Below are positions 4,974-11,385 of a stretch of DNA of 11,385 nt, piece by piece; position 1 is the first letter of the stretch, and every line of letters begins with the position of its first letter. A program made the position numbers and the translations under genes. Below the pieces are notes generated by a model that made no database searches, was not told the DNA's origin, and saw nothing but the letters and a program-made list of their open reading frames with translations. Source of the stretch: Thermoplasmata archaeon (GTDB taxonomy: Archaea > Thermoplasmatota > Thermoplasmata > B31-G17); NCBI GenBank assembly GCA_003649915.1, contig QMTG01000027.1, positions 1-11,385 of the forward strand, read 5' to 3'.

Positions 4974-7539
4974 GCTCCAACCTCTTTTTTAACTCATACA
5001 AAGTGTTTAATGCCTCTATTGGTGTCATTTTCATAATGTCAATGCTCTTTATTTTTTCCTCAATTTCGCTCTTTTTTGCCACAAAAAGGCCCAGTGTTGT
5101 TTGTGTCGACCTAGGTACGCTTTTAACCTCAACCCTATGCTCCTCCTCCATTTTTCTCAAAATTTCCGCTGCTCTTTCCACAACATTTGTTGGCACACCA
5201 GCAAGGCGTGCTACGTGTATTCCATAGCTTTTATCAGTGCTTCCAGGCTTTACTTTGTATAGAAAAGTTATGTCCTTGCCGTCCTCCCTAACATCCACAT
5301 GGTAATTTTTCACACCACTGAGGTGTTTTGAAATCTCGGTAATCTGATGGTAATGCGTAGCAAATAAAGTCTTTGCCCCTATAACTCTGGGGTCATGCAA
5401 GTACTCGACAACAGCCCATGCTATACTCAGTCCATCAAACGTGCTTGTGCCCCTGCCAACCTCATCCAGTATTATAAGGCTCCTTTTTGTCGCATTCCTC
5501 AGAATATTCGCTAGTTCGACCATTTCCACCATGAATGTCGATTGCCCCCTGCTAAGCACGTCATGAGCACCTATTCTTGTGAATATTTTATCCACAATGC
5601 CTATCCTAGCATAACTCGCTGGAACGAACGAGCCCATTTGGGCGAGGATGACAATGAGTGCTATTTGTCTCATATATGTGGACTTACCTGCCATGTTTGG
5701 TCCTGTAATTATGATGATACGGTTCTCCTTGCAATCAAGCGTTGCATCGTTCGGTATAAAATTCTGCTCTATGACCTCGAGTACTGGATGCCGCCCGTCC
5801 TTTATCACAATCTCGTCACCATCGTCCACCACAGGTCTTGTGTAATTATTTGTGACGGCAACCTCCGCCAATGAGCACAGAACATCCAGAATAGCAATCG
5901 CTCTTGCAGTCCTGAGTATTTCATCATTTTTGCTCGCTATTTTATCCCGTAGTTCGCAGAAAATCTCGTATTCGAGAGCGTTTATTTTCTCCTCAGAACT
6001 CAATATAATGCTCTCCTTTTCCTTGAGCTCGGGTGTTATAAACCTCTCAGCATTCTTTAGTGTCTGCTTCCTTATATAATCTTTGGGCACCCTGTGTAAG
6101 TTCGCCTTGGTCACCTCAATATAATATCCAAAAACCTTGTTATATTCCACCTTTAGGGACTTAATTCCCGTCCTACGCCTCTCCCTTTCCTCAAGCCTAG
6201 CAATCCACTCCTTGCTCTCCCTCACTTTTGCTTTTAAACTGTCCAAGTACTCGTTATATCCATCTTTTATTATGCCCCCTTCCTTTATGGTATTAGGCGG
6301 TTCCTCAACAATAGCACTCTCTATATCATCAATCACCTCGCTTGGTACAGCGAGATTCTCAGCACAATCTTCGAGTAGAAAAACTCCACATCCCCTGATG
6401 CAAGAAGCTATGTCAGGAGCAACCTTAAGTGAGTTTTTCAGCGCAATCAAATCCCTAGCATTTGCTGACCTGAAAACAACACGTGCCATTACGCGCTCAA
6501 TATCCCTTATTGACCTAAGTTTTTCCCTTATTTCAGCCCTGAGAAATGGGTTATTTACTAAATACTCAACAGCATCAAGCCTTCTGTTAATCTCCTCAAC
6601 ATCTACGAGAGGCTTTAACATCCATTTTTTCATGAGCCTGGAGCCCATCGGGGTTATCGTCCTGTCAATAACCCATATTAGTGTGAATCGATCCGTTCCA
6701 TCAATAATGTTCTTTACCAGTTCTAGCCCTTTAATTGCTGACGAATCGATTACCATATAGTTACCAAGCCTATAGGGAGATATTTTTGTAATAGCCGCAG
6801 GCAGTGTTTTCTGTGTCTCAATCAGGTAATTGAGAACAGCACCAGATGCCCTTAATGCTAGAGGCATATCTCTGAGCCCGAGACCGTCAACACTTGATAC
6901 GGAAAAAGCCTCCTTAAGCGCTTCTAAGCATCTATCTTCGTCAAAAATCCAGTCCTCAACCCGCGTTATTGCGGCGTTCTTTTCAACTTCTTCTAAAAAA
7001 CCAGCATTAAAATAATCTGGAACCACAACCTCCTTGGGCATGTTTCTGTTAATTTCCCCAAGAACATCTTCATCATTTCCAACCTCGGTGGCAAAAAACT
7101 CCCCTGTAGATATATCTATGAATGCTAGCCCATAGCCGCGGCGCTCGGGAAAAATTGCCATTAGATAGTTGTTTTCACCAGTAGAAAGTATAGAATCCTC
7201 AAGCACTGTTCCTGGTGTTACCACCCTAACAACCTCGCGTCTTACCAGCCCCTTCGCCTTTTTAGGGTCTTCAACCTGCTCGCATATAGCAACCTTATAC
7301 CCTTTCTTTAATAACTTTCCCAAGTAAGCGTCAAGGGCATGATGTGGAATTCCTGCTAGAGGTATAGCATTTTTTCCCTTATTCCTTGACGTCAGCACTA
7401 TATTTAACTCCTTGGAAACTATTTTTGCGTCATCACCAAACGTCTCATAAAAATCCCCCATTCTAAAGAATAGTATCATATCCTTATACTGTCTTTTAAT
7501 GCTGAAATATTGCTTCATCATCGGCGTGAGTTTCTCCAT
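4960..7539 (-). CDS. mutS: DNA mismatch repair protein MutS
   Basis: 859-residue MutS1 that binds mismatches and small loops as a dimer and becomes an ATP-bound sliding clamp that recruits MutL. The N-terminal mismatch-binding domain has GDFYETF (28-34; Phe30 and Glu32 contact the mismatch). Connector, lever and clamp domains follow. The ATPase has Walker A GPNMAGKS (613-620), the signature around GAHDVLSRGQSTF (657-669), Walker B LIILDEVGRGTST (688-700), ATHY (727-730) and SYGIHVARLAGVP (771-783). The C-terminal helices include the common PIEALNTLYELKKRL ending. The open frame extends to 7656, but the TATA box at 7563-7571 lies inside that extension. The Met at 7539 falls right at the predicted transcript start, giving a leaderless message and normal family length; 7557 is an alternative. 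QTTLGLF at 813-819 resembles a PCNA-binding peptide. The protein is of bacterial type, presumably acquired by transfer long ago. Confidence 0.97.
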   Translation of the reverse strand: MEKLTPMMKQYFSIKRQYKDMILFFRMGDFYETFGDDAKIVSKELNIVLTSRNKGKNAIPLAGIPHHALDAYLGKLLKKGYKVAICEQVEDPKKAKGLVRREVVRVVTPGTVLEDSILSTGENNYLMAIFPERRGYGLAFIDISTGEFFATEVGNDEDVLGEINRNMPKEVVVPDYFNAGFLEEVEKNAAITRVEDWIFDEDRCLEALKEAFSVSSVDGLGLRDMPLALRASGAVLNYLIETQKTLPAAITKISPYRLGNYMVIDSSAIKGLELVKNIIDGTDRFTLIWVIDRTITPMGSRLMKKWMLKPLVDVEEINRRLDAVEYLVNNPFLRAEIREKLRSIRDIERVMARVVFRSANARDLIALKNSLKVAPDIASCIRGCGVFLLEDCAENLAVPSEVIDDIESAIVEEPPNTIKEGGIIKDGYNEYLDSLKAKVRESKEWIARLEERERRRTGIKSLKVEYNKVFGYYIEVTKANLHRVPKDYIRKQTLKNAERFITPELKEKESIILSSEEKINALEYEIFCELRDKIASKNDEILRTARAIAILDVLCSLAEVAVTNNYTRPVVDDGDEIVIKDGRHPVLEVIEQNFIPNDATLDCKENRIIIITGPNMAGKSTYMRQIALIVILAQMGSFVPASYARIGIVDKIFTRIGAHDVLSRGQSTFMVEMVELANILRNATKRSLIILDEVGRGTSTFDGLSIAWAVVEYLHDPRVIGAKTLFATHYHQITEISKHLSGVKNYHVDVREDGKDITFLYKVKPGSTDKSYGIHVARLAGVPTNVVERAAEILRKMEEEHRVEVKSVPRSTQTTLGLFVAKKSEIEEKIKSIDIMKMTPIEALNTLYELKKRLEHGKD

Positions 7540-7562
7540 ACTATAAGTTGATTGCATCCTTG

Positions 7563-7571
7563 ATATATAAA
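7563..7571 (-). promoter_or_regulatory. mutS: TATA box of the mutS-mutL operon
   Basis: TTTATATAT on the minus strand, centred at 7567, predicts transcription start near 7540, one base from the ATG at 7539. No ribosome site is seen, as expected for a leaderless message. mutL has no separate TATA box at a useful distance, so both genes are probably read from here. Confidence 0.65.
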
Positions 7572-7576
7572 CCTCA

Positions 7577-7593
7577 CCCTTGGTAAACAAGGG
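7577..7593. repeat. Perfect inverted repeat upstream of mutS TATA box
   Basis: CCCTTG-GTAAA-CAAGGG, six-base arms around a five-base centre, lies 5 bases upstream of the mutS TATA box and about 45 bases upstream of the TATA box of the divergent gene. Size and position suit a dimeric regulator. No regulator is identified. Confidence 0.45.
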
Positions 7594-7636
7594 ACGGGGG
7601 GCCCAAAGAGTGGGTAAGTGTGCAATAACGAAAATA

Positions 7637-7645
7637 TTTATATGA
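7637..7645 (+). promoter_or_regulatory. TATA box of the nuclease-like gene
   Basis: TTTATATGA centred at 7641 predicts a start near 7668, two bases before the ATG at 7670, so this message also looks leaderless. Confidence 0.6.
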
Positions 7646-7657
7646 TATTCAATCATA
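7641..7657. repeat. Perfect inverted repeat overlapping TATA box of nuclease-like gene
   Basis: TATGAT-ATTCA-ATCATA, six-base arms around a five-base centre, overlaps the end of the TATA box and reaches to about -11. It has the same 6-5-6 geometry as the repeat at 7577-7593 but an unrelated sequence. A bound repressor here would block initiation (inference). Confidence 0.4.
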
Positions 7658-7669
7658 CCTTAACAGTGA

Positions 7670-8461
7670 ATGAAATATATTATGGTTTCTAACATAAATT
7701 GGGCTCGAGTACGTGGAAGAAGACGGTATACAATAGACTATTTGCGGGGAGGTATGGAGGTAAATAAACTTAAGGAAAATACCGAAACGATATTTATACA
7801 GCTTCATGGAGGAGAAATAAAAAATGCATGGTTTGGGAAGGTGTGTAATATTGAGATAGGGCGGGACAGGAAATCCAATAAAATTGCGATATGGTTTAAT
7901 CCAAGAATTGATGGAAAGATGCCAAATCCTAAAGAATATGCTGATTATCCTATAGGATGGTATGTAGAGGGCATACCAGAGAATAGTATAATAACTCCAC
8001 CACTATTTCAGATACTCGAAGAAACAAATAACTGGAGACAATTTGAACAATATACATATTACCTCCTAAAATTGTTAGGAATTCATAACATCCATACATA
8101 CAGAGAGCAGAAAGGGGAACCTGATGGTGTTTTCAAAGTAAAAAACCTCGTAGTTATTTATGATTGCAGTTTGAAACGTGACCTAGACAACAAAAGTACA
8201 CAAATAAAAAATTACTGCGATATGTTATTACACGATAGAGTTTCATATAGGGAAGAGAATGGTGGTAGGAGGAAGATACCAACATACGGATGTAAGAAGA
8301 GAGTGTGGATAATAACCCGTGGAATACCAAGAGAAATAGAAAAGGTTGGCGAGGTTCTCGTAAAAGAGGTACCAATATATTCACTAATTGACCTTTATAT
8401 GAAACGAGTTATTGAAAACTATGATGAGGAAAAACTTGAATTGGAACTTCTTGCCATTTAA
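7670..8461 (+). CDS. Uncharacterised protein with PD-(D/E)XK nuclease-like core
   Basis: 263-residue protein that I cannot assign to a named family. Residues about 35-110 are rich in predicted strands (IFIQLHGGEIKNAWFGKV...) and may form a separate domain. Residues about 114-245 follow the order of the restriction-endonuclease fold. A helix with Glu126 (NWRQFEQYTYYLLKLLGI) comes first, then a strand, then PDG with Asp152. Next is a hydrophobic strand ending VVIYDCSLK with Asp165, a helix with KSTQIKNY (175-182), the strand RVWIITRG and a last strand VKEVPIYSLIDLY. The lysine is displaced: Asp165 is followed by Ser at +2, with Lys at +4 (169) and another at 175. The gene is divergent from mutS with a 130-base gap. 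The start rests on the leaderless TATA geometry; Met29 (7754) is an alternative with GGAGGT directly before it. DNA cleavage is inferred from the fold pattern only. Confidence 0.75.
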   Translation: MKYIMVSNINWARVRGRRRYTIDYLRGGMEVNKLKENTETIFIQLHGGEIKNAWFGKVCNIEIGRDRKSNKIAIWFNPRIDGKMPNPKEYADYPIGWYVEGIPENSIITPPLFQILEETNNWRQFEQYTYYLLKLLGIHNIHTYREQKGEPDGVFKVKNLVVIYDCSLKRDLDNKSTQIKNYCDMLLHDRVSYREENGGRRKIPTYGCKKRVWIITRGIPREIEKVGEVLVKEVPIYSLIDLYMKRVIENYDEEKLELELLAI

Positions 8462-8593
8462 AATATAAATCTGCATATTTTTATAGTTAACATTAAGTAT
8501 AGTAAACCATTACTTCTATGTCTAACAATAGTAGTCAAATTGTAAACAATCGTAAAAATTGCACCTTTTTAGTCCTTTCATGCGGAAAAGTTA

Positions 8594-8601
8594 TTTATAT
8601 T
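8594..8601 (+). promoter_or_regulatory. Possible orphan promoter (TATA box)
   Basis: TTTATATT preceded by GAAAAGTTA predicts a transcript start near 8624, with no real gene within 190 bases. It might drive a small RNA, or serve as a distal promoter giving the surface protein gene a leader of about 200 bases. Confidence 0.3.
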
Positions 8602-8763
8602 AGGAAAAGCAATAATATATTGTAGGCAGAAAGAGAGCAGGTAATGCGGTGGTTGAATAGATAGATAAGTGCTTTGACATACGTTAGGTAGCCTATTATT
8701 ATACAGAGGATATACAAAAAATTGAATATGTGGTAGATTTTTGTAAAATTTGTGATGATAAAA

Positions 8764-8771
8764 TTTATAAG
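8764..8771 (+). promoter_or_regulatory. TATA box of surface protein gene
   Basis: TTTATAAG centred near 8767 predicts a start near 8794 and a leader of about 27 bases that contains the ribosome site at 8806-8812. Confidence 0.55.
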
Positions 8772-8805
8772 CACCTCTAGTTTTTAAGCCGCTGATGCGT
8801 TATTT

Positions 8806-8812
8806 AGGAGGT
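8806..8812 (+). promoter_or_regulatory. Shine-Dalgarno site of surface protein gene
   Basis: AGGAGGT ends 8 bases before the ATG at 8821, a standard distance. It decides the start and contrasts with the leaderless genes in the window. Confidence 0.7.
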
Positions 8813-8820
8813 AGGACGCG

Positions 8821-11385
8821 ATGAGGGCGAAAAGTTTGTTGATATTGGTGGGATTGGTTGTTATAGTGATTACATTGGTGTTCATTGCAGGGAGTAGCAA
8901 GGCAGAAACGAGGGCTACGATAAGTGATGTTGCGCCTAGTCTTGTGAAGGCTGATACTAGTTATGTGGTGTTTAATATGAAGATAGATAACAATTCTCTG
9001 GGTGCAGAAGACTGGGAAAACAAACTACAATGGATAAATGTGACATTCACCAATGTTTTGAATTTTGACGCTACACGAGATATTGCAGAAGTGCGTGTTT
9101 ACAACGAGTCAGGAGATGCTGATGGCTGGGACGCTAATGATGTTGAGTACAAGAGCAGTACAACAATATTTGGCAGTGGGCCTTGGTATGTTAATATTAC
9201 GGGAATAAATTTTGCGTTGCCATCATCGGCTACTAAAAATACAACATATATCGTGATAAAAACGTCTTCAAATCTCCAAAATGGCGCCCAATTTAAAGTT
9301 GAAATTAAAACAAACAATATAAATGCTACATATGGTGATGCTCCGTCCTCCGATGTTAGTTCCAAACAGATAAAGGCTGATACACAGGCTCCAACAATAT
9401 CCTTTATAATGCCACCGAAGAGCTGGGTGTATCAAAATAGGGATAATTTTACAGAGATTAATGTATCCGCGAACGATGCTGAAGGAAACTTTGATAGCAT
9501 CAATGTCTCGATTAATTATACAGTAGATGGGCAGACGTATTATTGGAATGGTAGTGTATGGGTGAAAACCAACAGTAGGATTCCCTTACTCATGAGTGCT
9601 CGCAGTGGAGGGGCGTACTGGGTGTATCCTTGGGATCAAAATAAAAACTGGTCGGACGGCAAGTATAAAGTTCTAGTGAAAGCACGTGATAAGGCTGGAA
9701 ATGTCGGCTGGGAGAATGTTATTGTTATATATGATAATACTGAGCCTAGGTCTATAGGTATATCATCTCCTGCAGATGGTGAGTACATCAACACCACAAT
9801 TATTGATGTTGAAGGGGATGCGAACGAGAGTATAGTCAATTTTGGAAGTGGCACAGTATATTCTGGTATTAAGAACGTCAAGGTCTATGTGAAGGATGTA
9901 GCTGATAACTTCTGGGATGGAAGTTCGTGGGGAAGTGAGGTAGGATTAGATGCTACGATGGATGCATCGCCTGGTGCATCGTACACAACGTGGTTGTGTT
10001 CGATAAATGCCTCATCGTGGAACGATGGAACATATCACATATTTGCCAGGGTCTGGGATAGGAGCGGTAATTACAAAGAGTCTGATTTAGTAACGATACA
10101 TTATGACACTACAAAGCCTACAGTCTTATATACAGAGTTCACACCAGCATATGCTGATGATGGAGTACTTAATGGTTTCAATCTCACAATAGTGTTTAAC
10201 GAAGATATGGATACCTCGGTTATGCCAAATGTTACGTTTGACTCTATACCAATATATGGGTCATGGCAGGACGAGAGGACTTGGATGGGTCATTATGATG
10301 GGAGAATAACAGGGACATATACATTAACTGTTAAAGATGCCCGCGATAAGGCAGGAAATGTTATGGATATCTATGTACGAAAATTTGCGGTAAAAACTGG
10401 TCCTGCCGTTGCCCTTTACCCGTCTGTGACTGAGGATGGTAGTGTATATGTTAAGGGAGGGGATACGGTATACTTCAACCTAACATTCAGCGAGAATGTG
10501 TCGACCACATCCATGTTCGTGCGCTACTATTGCAGCGATGACCCGAGTACACAGTATGATATAAGCAGACAAAGTAGCAATAAAACAAATTGGAATGGAA
10601 GTGCTACCATTACAACATACAATGGAAAAGCATATTTGGTACTCTCAAATGTTACTAACGATAGTGGTGCAGCAATACTTTACTCACCATCCTTTATATT
10701 TAACATAGATTCCACACCACCAACTGCTACTTCCGCCGATGCCGTTGAAGTGGATAAAATAATTGTGTATTTCAGTGAGGAGATATCAACAAATGTAAAT
10801 GAATCCAGATTTTCTGTGGAGTGGGAAGGGCACACATACGAGATAAAAAGCGTTAGTAGAGCGTTGGATAAAATGTCTGTAGAGATTGTATTAAATGAAA
10901 GCATGCCTGGTGATGCAAAACCATGGGTTAATATAAGTGCGGGTGCGGTCTTTGACCATGTAGGTAACCAGAACCCTGCGAGAAATCTAACGGCTGCTGA
11001 TAAAATCAAGCCCTATCTGATTAATATTGAGATGCATCCAAACTATATAATGCCCATTGGTGCTATTGTATATCTCAATCTAACGTTTAGTGAGCCCATG
11101 AACGCGAGTGTAGAGCCCACAATAACCTTTGGCAAGGACGAGCCGTACAACACATACACACCAACACTTAAAACACACAGTTGGTATAATGTTACAGACG
11201 GGCACAGTATAGCATTTAATGCAACATTTGAGATTCTTGATGAGTACGAGGACGGTGTATACAGAGTAAACATATCCGGCGCTATTGATTTGTCGGCCAA
11301 TGTAATGATTTACAATAACACGGAGGAATTTGAAATTGATACAACGCGTCCGGGTATAATAAGCGTTGATGTTGATGATACAGCA
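8821..11385 (+). CDS. Large secreted surface protein with Ig-like repeats, cut by window end
   Basis: The frame is open from the ATG at 8821 to the last base, 855 codons without a stop, so the protein is longer. Residues 1-28 look like a secretion signal: MRAK, a long hydrophobic run to Gly24, and a likely cut after SKA28. A distinct N-terminal domain (about 30-185) is followed by repeated beta-sandwich units. These are joined by segments such as ARDKAGNV (288-295 and again 507-514), VWDRSGNY (411-418) and D(T/N/S)T.P links (for example DTTKPT, DSTPPT, DTTRPG). Later units carry VYFNLTFSENV- and VYLNLTFSEPM-like strands, as in SbsA-type Ig-like domains; SPADGEYINTT resembles a Big_9-type unit. 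About thirty N-x-S/T sequons are present and cysteines are rare (two noticed), fitting a glycosylated extracellular or S-layer-associated protein. Any membrane or wall anchor and any catalytic domain would lie beyond the window. Exact function unknown. Confidence 0.9.
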   Translation, partial: MRAKSLLILVGLVVIVITLVFIAGSSKAETRATISDVAPSLVKADTSYVVFNMKIDNNSLGAEDWENKLQWINVTFTNVLNFDATRDIAEVRVYNESGDADGWDANDVEYKSSTTIFGSGPWYVNITGINFALPSSATKNTTYIVIKTSSNLQNGAQFKVEIKTNNINATYGDAPSSDVSSKQIKADTQAPTISFIMPPKSWVYQNRDNFTEINVSANDAEGNFDSINVSINYTVDGQTYYWNGSVWVKTNSRIPLLMSARSGGAYWVYPWDQNKNWSDGKYKVLVKARDKAGNVGWENVIVIYDNTEPRSIGISSPADGEYINTTIIDVEGDANESIVNFGSGTVYSGIKNVKVYVKDVADNFWDGSSWGSEVGLDATMDASPGASYTTWLCSINASSWNDGTYHIFARVWDRSGNYKESDLVTIHYDTTKPTVLYTEFTPAYADDGVLNGFNLTIVFNEDMDTSVMPNVTFDSIPIYGSWQDERTWMGHYDGRITGTYTLTVKDARDKAGNVMDIYVRKFAVKTGPAVALYPSVTEDGSVYVKGGDTVYFNLTFSENVSTTSMFVRYYCSDDPSTQYDISRQSSNKTNWNGSATITTYNGKAYLVLSNVTNDSGAAILYSPSFIFNIDSTPPTATSADAVEVDKIIVYFSEEISTNVNESRFSVEWEGHTYEIKSVSRALDKMSVEIVLNESMPGDAKPWVNISAGAVFDHVGNQNPARNLTAADKIKPYLINIEMHPNYIMPIGAIVYLNLTFSEPMNASVEPTITFGKDEPYNTYTPTLKTHSWYNVTDGHSIAFNATFEILDEYEDGVYRVNISGAIDLSANVMIYNNTEEFEIDTTRPGIISVDVDDTA

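Larger units (their letters stand above)
8462..8820. other. 359-base intergenic region with orphan promoter
   Basis: No convincing protein gene is seen. After the nuclease-like gene there is a T-rich stretch (TATTTTTATAG, about 8477-8487) that may end transcription. A clear TATA-like box lies at 8594-8601. A GCAGGT-preceded ATG at 8644 opens only a six-codon frame (MRWLNR). The rest, 8665-8757, is AT-rich with no strong structure. The promoter and ribosome site of the large surface protein gene complete the region. Confidence 0.5.

Noticed and set aside
4351..4992. 213-codon plus-strand open frame opposite mutL
   Set aside because: It is an antisense shadow of the highly conserved MutL ATPase domain; the composition is Ser/Thr/Leu-rich and no start signals are present.
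6137..6760. 207-codon plus-strand open frame opposite mutS
   Set aside because: It is an antisense shadow of conserved MutS coding sequence with no ribosome site.
8752..8795. C/D-box-like pair GTGATGA ... CTGA suggesting a guide RNA
   Set aside because: No D'/C' boxes are present, no terminal stem is seen, and the element overlaps the TATA box of the surface protein gene.
8821..11385. Short minus-strand open frames inside the surface protein gene
   Set aside because: The plus frame is open for 855 codons with a signal peptide and domain repeats; the minus frames are shadows.

Overview
The window looks like a piece of an archaeal chromosome, most likely euryarchaeal and perhaps from a Thermoplasmata/Aciduliprofundum-like lineage (this lineage guess is inference). 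The evidence is an archaeal-type aspartyl-tRNA synthetase, TATA boxes about 27 bases before likely transcript starts, several starts that look leaderless, full-length GGAGGTGA-type ribosome sites on other genes, two COG4742/FilR1-like regulators (a family known from Euryarchaeota), and a heavily N-glycosylatable secreted Ig-like protein. AGG/AGA and ATA codons are common and intergenic DNA is AT-rich.

Layout: (1) 1-993, minus strand, the first 331 codons of aspS, cut by the left edge. (2) 994-1342, a long divergent control region with TATA boxes and three copies of a 9-12 base motif. (3) 1343-2113 and 2269-2997, plus strand, two paralogous regulators with an N-terminal winged helix and a FilR1-like ligand domain; the first has five cysteines, the second none. 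(4) 2998-3251, a convergent gap holding a long imperfect hairpin. (5) 3252-7539, minus strand, a mutS-mutL operon whose genes overlap by 14 bases. Both proteins keep all the catalytic motifs checked, and MutL has the endonuclease metal motif. (6) 7670-8461, plus strand, divergent from mutS, an uncharacterised protein with a PD-(D/E)XK nuclease-like core. (7) 8462-8820, a 359-base gap with an apparent orphan promoter and the promoter and ribosome site of the last gene. (8) 8821-11385, plus strand, a very large secreted repeat protein that runs off the right edge.

Functional reading: the centre is a complete methyl-independent mismatch repair module. MutS finds mismatches and MutL nicks DNA. 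Both carry short peptides resembling sliding-clamp binding motifs, and the MutS one looks more like an archaeal/eukaryotic PCNA-type motif than a bacterial beta-clamp motif. The adjacent divergent nuclease-like gene could belong to the same DNA-maintenance context, though only position suggests this. The regulator next to aspS may control itself and aspS through the shared motif.

The least described items here are the nuclease-like protein with its displaced lysine, the shared aspS/regulator operator motif, and the 3029-3098 hairpin. No CRISPR array, insertion sequence, rRNA or tRNA was seen.
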